This document shows, piece after piece, positions 58,852-64,000 of a stretch of 64,000 nucleotides of DNA. Numbering within the stretch: position 1 is the stretch's first letter; every line of letters starts with the position of its first letter. The position numbers and the translations under genes were made by a program. The notes beneath the pieces were generated by a model that made no database searches, was not told the origin of the DNA, and saw only the letters and a list, made by a program, of their open reading frames with translations. Origin of the DNA: Anaerobacillus alkaliphilus (lineage in GTDB: Bacteria; Bacillota; Bacilli; Bacillales; Anaerobacillaceae). Location: the NCBI RefSeq assembly GCF_004116265.1, contig NZ_QOUX01000001.1:310001-374000 (forward strand), in the 5' to 3' direction.

Positions 58852-59712
58852 ATGTTTAGTAAATATTTTGGTAATTTCTTATTGAACAAAGGAATTATCA
58901 CAAGCGAACAACTTAATGAAGTTTTCCAAGAAGAAAAAAATAGCCATGTAAAGCTAGGAATCCTAGCACTAAATAAAGGCTTTATGTCTCTAAGTCAGAT
59001 TGAGGAAGTTAATCAAGCTCAAATGGCTACCGACAAAAGATTTGGAGAAATCGCAATTGAAAAAGGTTACCTAACCATTGATAAATTAGAAGAATTGTTA
59101 ACAGGGCAAAAAACAAGTTATTTATTATTAAGCCAAATCTTACTTGATAAAAATATATTGACGATGGAACAAATCAGCCGTCATTTATTTACCTATAAAA
59201 ACGAAAATGGTTTATCGAATGAAGAGTTACAGGAATTAACTAGTGATAATGTTGAGAGAATTGTCTCTAACAGTTTGGAGTTAACCAATACTTCTATAGA
59301 GGAGTATATCATTCTGTTAGTAAAAAATATTGAACGACACTTAAGAGAAAAAACATTTATTGAAGTAGTAAAAGAGGTGCCTGCTGAGTACCAGCTAAGA
59401 GCCTATCAGAAAATTGTTGGGGAATACAGTTTAGATACATATTTAGTGTTTCAAGAACGGGATTTTATAAAAGTTGCCTCGATTTTTGCGGAAGAGGTAT
59501 TAACAGAAGTTGATGAACTATGCATTTCTGCTGTTTTAGAGTTCTTAAACCTGCATAATGGTATTTTTATTGTTAACGAAGTTGATAAAGGCTTTGACAT
59601 GGATCTTAAAGTTCAGACGTTAGTTGACGACCTTCCTTCAACAAATCAAGCTCTCTATTTTAAGTTATCGTTTGGGGATATGAATTGTTACTTATGCTTA
59701 GAGAAAAATTAG
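58852..59712 (+). CDS. Two-domain protein: MshEN-like N-terminus and CheX-like phosphatase C-terminus
   Basis: The 286-residue protein has two unrelated parts. Residues 1-115 contain two or three repeats with LG-x-LAL-NKGFMSLSQIEEV-like elements (KLGILALNKGFMSL, FGEIAIEKGYLTIDKLEEL, LLSQILLDKNILT), typical of GspE/MshEN domains, some of which bind c-di-GMP. Residues 185-286 resemble the CheX/CheC fold. The ExxN phosphatase pair is visible as E230 and N233 in AVLEFLNLHNG. I infer a CheY-P phosphatase regulated by its N-terminal domain. It starts 8 nt after the CheY-like gene with AAGGGGAG in that gene's end. The domain calls are by eye only. Confidence 0.6.
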   Translation: MFSKYFGNFLLNKGIITSEQLNEVFQEEKNSHVKLGILALNKGFMSLSQIEEVNQAQMATDKRFGEIAIEKGYLTIDKLEELLTGQKTSYLLLSQILLDKNILTMEQISRHLFTYKNENGLSNEELQELTSDNVERIVSNSLELTNTSIEEYIILLVKNIERHLREKTFIEVVKEVPAEYQLRAYQKIVGEYSLDTYLVFQERDFIKVASIFAEEVLTEVDELCISAVLEFLNLHNGIFIVNEVDKGFDMDLKVQTLVDDLPSTNQALYFKLSFGDMNCYLCLEKN

Positions 59713-59716
59713 ATAG

Positions 59717-59760
59717 AACGAACCGGGCGCTAGAAATGATTAAGCTCGGTTCGTTTTTTG
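59717..59760. terminator. Bidirectional terminator
   Basis: Stem AACGAACCG / CGGTTCGTT (inner GGGC/GCTC partly paired), loop about 14 nt, followed by TTTTTT, between convergent genes. Confidence 0.85.
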
Positions 59761-59779
59761 TTGGTAGGTCTGACCCCAT

Positions 59780-60508
59780 CTATTCTAGTTTTTCAATCCC
59801 TTTCTTATAGGTGACAAGGGCATGGTTATTAGCAATTGAACCGGTTTGAATGGAGAAGTTCACCTGTTTCGGTACATGTTGATAGTACCAATACCGGTTG
59901 GTAAATGGGCATTGAAGCTTTTGTGGAGGGAGTATTGGGATGATGTCATTTGTATTGACAAAGCGAAGACTGTTCTGAACACTTTTCGTATATTGCTGGG
60001 CAAATTGTTTATTACCAACCCGCGGGCTTGCAAAATTATAATGTATCACTTGTTTGAACCTACTGTTTTTCGTAACATCCAAAGCATGTAATGTAGCTAA
60101 TGCTGCTCCGAGGCTATGACCAGTAATGAAGAGCTTCTTAAAGGGTGATATTTTTGAGTACGTTTTGAATATTTCTTCTCGACATGAGGCATAAATTGAT
60201 AGAAATCCATGGTGTACCAAACCGCATTCTGGTGAAAAAGGAAAAGAGTCCTGGAATGCTTCTGCGTCAGCAATCCAATCTGGATCTGACTGGGTACCAC
60301 GAAAAGCAATAATCACTGTATCCCATGTCTCTAAAATAAACCCAAACCACTCCTCTTTGTCAAACGCCTTAGCTTTAAAGGGTTTAACAAGTCGAACTCC
60401 ATACGGAACTTTAAAGTGACCGTTGTGAGAGTATTGTTCATAGGTTAAGTTACACATATCGAGTAAGTATAGAGCCAACCGTTTATTGAAAAAAGGATTT
60501 TGTTTCAC
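59780..60508 (-). CDS. Class 3 lipase-like hydrolase
   Basis: The start is the GTG at 60506-60508, because the earlier GTG lies inside the AAGGGGGTGG ribosome binding site. The roughly 242-residue protein has the lipase class 3 pattern: VIIAFRGTQSDPDW (oxyanion region), nucleophile serine in ITGHSLGAALATL (about 129-141), the acid in NTNDIIPILP (about 187) and histidine in IANNHALVTY (about 229). There is no signal peptide, so it is probably cytoplasmic or exported by another route. The substrate is likely an acylglycerol or a phospholipid. Confidence 0.85.
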   Translation of the reverse strand: MKQNPFFNKRLALYLLDMCNLTYEQYSHNGHFKVPYGVRLVKPFKAKAFDKEEWFGFILETWDTVIIAFRGTQSDPDWIADAEAFQDSFPFSPECGLVHHGFLSIYASCREEIFKTYSKISPFKKLFITGHSLGAALATLHALDVTKNSRFKQVIHYNFASPRVGNKQFAQQYTKSVQNSLRFVNTNDIIPILPPQKLQCPFTNRYWYYQHVPKQVNFSIQTGSIANNHALVTYKKGIEKLE

Positions 60509-60623
60509 TTTTACCACCCCCTTACCTGATTTATATTATCTTATTCATAGTAGGAAAAATGGGTGTTGTTGATAATCAAGTAAATGAAAAGTTTCATACG
60601 ATAAAAGGATAGGAGGGATCAGG

Positions 60624-61004
60624 ATGGCTTTCATTGGAAATTTATTGTGGTTCATTTTTGGTGGAGGGCTTGTTGCTTGTGTTTTGTGGTTTTTGTTCGG
60701 ATTATTAATGGCAATAACAATTATCGGAATTCCATTTGCGAAAGCAGCCTTTACAATTGCTAGCTTTGCTGCTTTTCCGTTTGGAAGACAATTAGTAGAT
60801 GTGAGAACGTTAGGTGGGAAACGAATTTTTGGAACTGGGTTAGCAAACTTTTTGTGGATTATTCTAGCAGGATTTTGGTTGTTTATTTCCCATTTAGCAG
60901 CAGGTATTGCAAGTTGTATTACGATTATTGGTATTCCATTTGGGCTTGCTCACTTTAAGTTAGCATTTGTCTCGTTTGCGCCGTTAGGCAAAAGGATTGT
61001 TTAA
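60624..61004 (+). CDS. YccF family inner membrane protein
   Basis: The 126-residue protein has two copies of the YccF domain: the N-terminal LLWFIFGGG, then LLMAITIIGIPFAKAAF (about 29-45), and a second copy with SCITIIGIPFGLAHFKL (about 94-110). Four membrane helices are expected. AGGAGGGATC precedes the ATG. The function is unknown; E. coli YccF is an inner membrane protein without assigned role. It is a single gene with its own terminator. Confidence 0.85.
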   Translation: MAFIGNLLWFIFGGGLVACVLWFLFGLLMAITIIGIPFAKAAFTIASFAAFPFGRQLVDVRTLGGKRIFGTGLANFLWIILAGFWLFISHLAAGIASCITIIGIPFGLAHFKLAFVSFAPLGKRIV

Positions 61005-61035
61005 TAGAAATTTCTATTGGAATATCAGCCATAGG

Positions 61036-61080
61036 AAAAAGCTTAAGCTAGGGTTACTTGTCACCCTGCCTTAAGCTTTT
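61036..61080 (+). terminator. Intrinsic terminator of yccF
   Basis: Stem AAAAGCTTAAG / CTTAAGCTTTT, with inner AGGGT/ACCCT region around the loop, followed by ATTAGAT. Confidence 0.78.
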
Positions 61081-61335
61081 ATTAGATACATTTATTACCA
61101 CGTTAAAGTAAAAAAGCTTGATAAGGGGTTTGAAATCAAATACTATATTATTCATATACTATTTTATTTATTTTGAAATGTAAGAATAGAAAGAAAAAAC
61201 ATGTACAAATCTAGTAACAATACATATAATGTAGATATTCTTATAGAAAGAATTATGCCAATAATCACAAAAATATTATTTGAGGAAACTATTGGAATAT
61301 AAGTAGATAATACGGAGATTTTAGGAGGGAAATTC
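61081..61335. other. Gene-free leader of the mtnK operon
   Basis: Very AT-rich. I looked for the S-box (SAM riboswitch) that precedes mtnK in B. subtilis and saw none of its conserved segments, nor a terminator hairpin near the start codon. AGGAGGG lies just upstream of mtnK. Confidence 0.6.
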
Positions 61336-62559
61336 ATGAGAGATTTTACTACTACATATTTTACGATGGTCGAGGCAGATGCACTAGACTATGTGAAGAC
61401 ACGATTATCTTTTTTTCCTGATGACGCAGAGCTTACATGTAAAGAAATTGGCGATGGGAATTTAAATTATGTTTTTAGAATCATAGATACAAAGACTGGT
61501 AAGTCACTAATTGTTAAACAAGCAGGACCGGTAGCTCGAATTTCTGATGAGTTTAAGTTGTCTCCTGATCGAAATCGTATTGAAAGTGAAATACTAAGTT
61601 TACAACACAAGCTAGCGCCTGGATTTGTTCCGATGATGTTTCATTACGATCCGATTATGAACTGTTGTGCAATGGAGGATTTATCTGATCATGAGATTAT
61701 GAGAACTGCGTTGTTACAATATAAGAAGTTTCCTTTGTTTGCGGACCATATCACGACATTTCTGGTAAATACTCTTTTGTTAACATCAGATGTAGTCATG
61801 GACCATAAAGAAAAGAAGGAATTAGTCAAGCAATTCATTAACCCGGAGCTTTGTGAAATTACAGAAGATCTAGTATTTACTGAGCCGTTTATTGACCATC
61901 CAAGAAATGATGTATTTGAAGCTACAAAAGAGTTTATACAAGAAAACATCTGGGGAGATCCAGAGTTGGCGTTGGAAACAGCAAAATTAAAGCTCGAGTT
62001 TATGACGAATGCTCAGAGTTTATTACACGGTGATTTACACACTGGCTCTATCTTTATTAAAGAAGACTCGACAAAAATCATTGACCCTGAGTTTGCCTTT
62101 TATGGACCAATTGGATATGACGTTGGAAATGTTATTGCTAATTTAATTTTTGCATATGTTCATGCAAGAGCAACGATTGATGATGAGGCGAAAAAGGTTG
62201 ACTATATGTCATACCTAGAAGATACAATTGTTGATACTATCGACCTTTATAAGGATAAGTTTATGGTTGCTTGGGATGAAAAAGCATTAGATCCTGTAGC
62301 GAGTTATCCAGGATTTAAAGAATACTATATAGGTAAAGTACTAGATAATACGGCTGCGGTTACTGGATTAGAGCTTTGCAGAAGAATTATTGGAATAGCC
62401 CACGTAAAAGATATAACATCCATTCAAGATCAAGACAAAAGGGCAGCGGCTGAGAAAATTTGCTTGTCGGTTGGAAAGATGTTGATCCTTGAGAGAGAAT
62501 GGGTAAAAACTGGGGAAGATTACGTAAAGGTAATCCGAGAGTTTGAACAACTATTTTAG
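61336..62559 (+). CDS. mtnK: S-methyl-5-thioribose kinase
   Basis: This 407-residue kinase phosphorylates methylthioribose, a by-product of polyamine and SAM metabolism. The family pattern is clear: EIGDGNLNYVFRI (nucleotide loop, about 36-48), SLIVKQAGP (about 56-64), the catalytic LLHGDLHTGSIF (about 231-242) and the metal-binding IDPEFAFYGPIGYD (about 250-263). AGGAGGG precedes the ATG. It is the first gene of an operon with mtnA (12-nt gap) and the class II aldolase. Confidence 0.95.
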   Translation: MRDFTTTYFTMVEADALDYVKTRLSFFPDDAELTCKEIGDGNLNYVFRIIDTKTGKSLIVKQAGPVARISDEFKLSPDRNRIESEILSLQHKLAPGFVPMMFHYDPIMNCCAMEDLSDHEIMRTALLQYKKFPLFADHITTFLVNTLLLTSDVVMDHKEKKELVKQFINPELCEITEDLVFTEPFIDHPRNDVFEATKEFIQENIWGDPELALETAKLKLEFMTNAQSLLHGDLHTGSIFIKEDSTKIIDPEFAFYGPIGYDVGNVIANLIFAYVHARATIDDEAKKVDYMSYLEDTIVDTIDLYKDKFMVAWDEKALDPVASYPGFKEYYIGKVLDNTAAVTGLELCRRIIGIAHVKDITSIQDQDKRAAAEKICLSVGKMLILEREWVKTGEDYVKVIREFEQLF

Positions 62560-62571
62560 GAGTGAGTATTT

Positions 62572-63645
62572 GTGACAAATCCAGTTGCAGTCATTCAGTC
62601 AGTTAGACTTGATGATGAAAAAGATGCACTAATTTTATTAGATCAGACAGTACTTCCTAACAGGAAGGAATATTTAGAACTTAAAGAGCTGAAAGACATA
62701 TGGGATGCAATCTATCACCTAAAAGTGCGTGGCGCACCTGCAATTGGAATTGCTGCTGCATATGGTGTATATCTAGGGACAAAACAATCTGTAGCTTCTA
62801 CGTATGAAGAACTTTTGGAAGATTTTAAAAAAGCAAAAGAGTATCTAGCCTCTTCTAGACCTACGGCAGTAAATTTGTTTTGGGCATTAAACCGCATGGA
62901 AGGAAGACTTCATCAAGAGGCAGATAAGTCAGTTACTGAGATAAAGACTGCCTTAAAAGAAGAAGCAGAGCTCATCCGTGCAGAAGATGAAAAGGTTTGT
63001 GAAGCGATTGGCGAATATGCGTTGTCATTATTAAAGCCAGGAATGGGCTTATTAACCCATTGTAATGCAGGTACGATTGCTACAGCCAAATACGGTACTG
63101 CCTTAGCGCCTATTTACTTGGGGCAAGTACAAGGATATGACTTTACAGTTTTTGCTGATGAAACACGACCACTGTTACAAGGAGCGCGCCTCACTGCTTG
63201 GGAGTTAAAAGAAGCAGGAGTTGATGTCACGTTAATCTGTGATAATATGGCGTCAATTGTCATGAAAGAAGGAAAGGTACAAGCTGTTTTGGTTGGTTGT
63301 GATCGTGTTGCCGCTAATGGGGATGCTGCTAATAAAATAGGAACATCTGGTGTAGCGATTTTAGCCAAGCATTATAATATCCCGTTTTATGTTTGTGCGC
63401 CGTTTTCAACTGTTGATTTAGATTGTCACACAGGAGCGGACATCCATATTGAATTACGTCCTTCAGAGGAAATTACAACCAAGTGGTATAGCGAATCTAT
63501 GGCTCCAGAGGGAGTTAAAACATATAATCCTGCTTTTGACGTAACGGATCATGAGCTTATAACGGCCATTGTGACAGAGAATGGTATTGCATACCCACCT
63601 TTTAGTGATAGCTTAGCTCGGTTATCGAAAGCTACGAAGAAATAG
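62572..63645 (+). CDS. mtnA: Methylthioribose-1-phosphate isomerase
   Basis: The 357-residue enzyme converts methylthioribose-1-phosphate to methylthioribulose-1-phosphate. It belongs to the eIF2B-alpha/MtnA family: KVRGAPAIGIAAAYGVYLG (about 49-67), LTHCNAGTIATAKYGTAL (catalytic cysteine, about 159-176), CDRVAANGDAANKIGT (catalytic aspartate, about 240-255). It starts at GTG (AGGAGTGAG upstream), 12 nt after mtnK, and is followed by the aldolase gene after 20 nt. Confidence 0.95.
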   Translation: MTNPVAVIQSVRLDDEKDALILLDQTVLPNRKEYLELKELKDIWDAIYHLKVRGAPAIGIAAAYGVYLGTKQSVASTYEELLEDFKKAKEYLASSRPTAVNLFWALNRMEGRLHQEADKSVTEIKTALKEEAELIRAEDEKVCEAIGEYALSLLKPGMGLLTHCNAGTIATAKYGTALAPIYLGQVQGYDFTVFADETRPLLQGARLTAWELKEAGVDVTLICDNMASIVMKEGKVQAVLVGCDRVAANGDAANKIGTSGVAILAKHYNIPFYVCAPFSTVDLDCHTGADIHIELRPSEEITTKWYSESMAPEGVKTYNPAFDVTDHELITAIVTENGIAYPPFSDSLARLSKATKK

Positions 63646-63665
63646 TTGGTTAAGGAGCTGTACTT

Positions 63666-64000
63666 ATGGTAGAGAAGACGAAATACTACTCTGATTTCGA
63701 GGCGAAAAAGTTAATCTGTGAAATCGGAAAACGAGTGTACAATAAAAATTTTGTTGCTGCTAATGACGGGAACATTTCCGTGAAAGTGGGACCAAATACG
63801 ATTTGGACGACGCCAACTGGGGTCAGTAAAGGATTTATGACACCTGACATGATGGTGAAAATGGATCTATCAGGGAAGATTTTAGCTGGTAAACTAAAGC
63901 CTTCCTCAGAGGTGAAAATGCATTTAAGGGTTTATAAAGAAAACCCTGAAGTAAATGCCGTTGTACATGCCCACCCTCCTGTGGCAACCTCTTACGCAAT
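63666..64000 (+). CDS. Class II aldolase (cut by the right edge), salvage-pathway type
   Basis: The visible 111 codons encode an AraD/FucA-type aldolase: a glycine-rich AANDGNISVK (about 34-43), TPTGVSKG (about 52-59), a KPSSEVKMHL segment (about 79-88) with the zinc-binding glutamate, and the first zinc histidines in VVHAHPPVATS (about 99-109). These fit fuculose-phosphate-type aldolases better than the MtnB dehydratase. It follows mtnA by 20 nt and would cleave methylthioribulose-1-phosphate to DHAP and an aldehyde (DHAP shunt). The gene continues past the window. Confidence 0.82.
   Translation, partial: MVEKTKYYSDFEAKKLICEIGKRVYNKNFVAANDGNISVKVGPNTIWTTPTGVSKGFMTPDMMVKMDLSGKILAGKLKPSSEVKMHLRVYKENPEVNAVVHAHPPVATSYA

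Overview
The window is chromosomal DNA of an AT-rich, endospore-forming member of the Bacillaceae. The support is a gerA-type spore germination tricistron (45936-49725), strong GGAGG-type ribosome binding sites with frequent TTG/GTG starts, a glycine riboswitch, sigma-B-like promoters, and many genes with recognisable Bacillus relatives (yfmM, ykpA, yppC, topB, nrnB, ytxH, ypcP, folE2, yhaM, yckD, spx, yuzB, mtnK/mtnA). No phage, plasmid, tRNA, rRNA or CRISPR locus was seen. The only clear mobile element is one IS3-family insertion sequence (56730-58254).

Layout. 1-8.9 kb: two ABC-F translation factors, a YVTN beta-propeller protein, proline biosynthesis (proC), a YppC-like protein, a divergent HTH/von Willebrand A pair, a YqcI/YcgG (GntA-type) haem protein and RarD. 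9-24 kb: a large MMPL exporter, a small charged stress-type gene broken by an in-frame stop, topoisomerase III, a diguanylate cyclase, a secreted GDSL hydrolase, NrnB, a probable sigma-B unit (YtxH plus PRC-barrel), a glycine-riboswitch-controlled ACT/DUF711 pair and an Fsr-like exporter. 24-33.5 kb: a 5'-3' exonuclease, a nitrilase/GNAT pair resembling a split YhcX, a DUF4349 lipoprotein, a 768-bp array of 52-bp tandem repeats, an NMO/FabK-like flavoprotein, FolE2, YhaM-like nuclease and a Cys-tRNA deacylase. 33.5-45.9 kb: mostly single metabolic or hypothetical genes (M3 peptidase, DCC thiol protein, threonine deaminase, cupredoxin, ATP-grasp ligase, HAD and GNAT enzymes, MerR-like protein). 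45.9-54.5 kb: germination operon, CLC channel, a TVP38-family membrane protein, an OmpR/HisKA two-component system and an Spx paralogue. 54.6-64 kb: a base-excision-repair pair (nfo, fpg-like), the IS3 element, a CheY/CheX-like pair, a lipase, YccF, and a methylthioribose salvage operon (mtnK, mtnA, class II aldolase) cut by the right edge.

How parts work together. The ACT and DUF711 genes share one transcript whose leader carries a glycine aptamer followed by an intrinsic terminator. The TVP38 gene and the two-component operon carry the same GTTCA direct repeat at the same distance from their -10 boxes, which suggests that the response regulator controls both. The mtnK-mtnA-aldolase order fits a dihydroxyacetone-phosphate shunt better than the classical methionine salvage pathway. 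Most of the window is ordinary core genome. The best candidates for something undescribed are the 52-bp repeat array, the riboswitch/ACT/DUF711 unit, the two-domain CheX-like protein next to its CheY-like partner, and the structured tail of the IS3 element.
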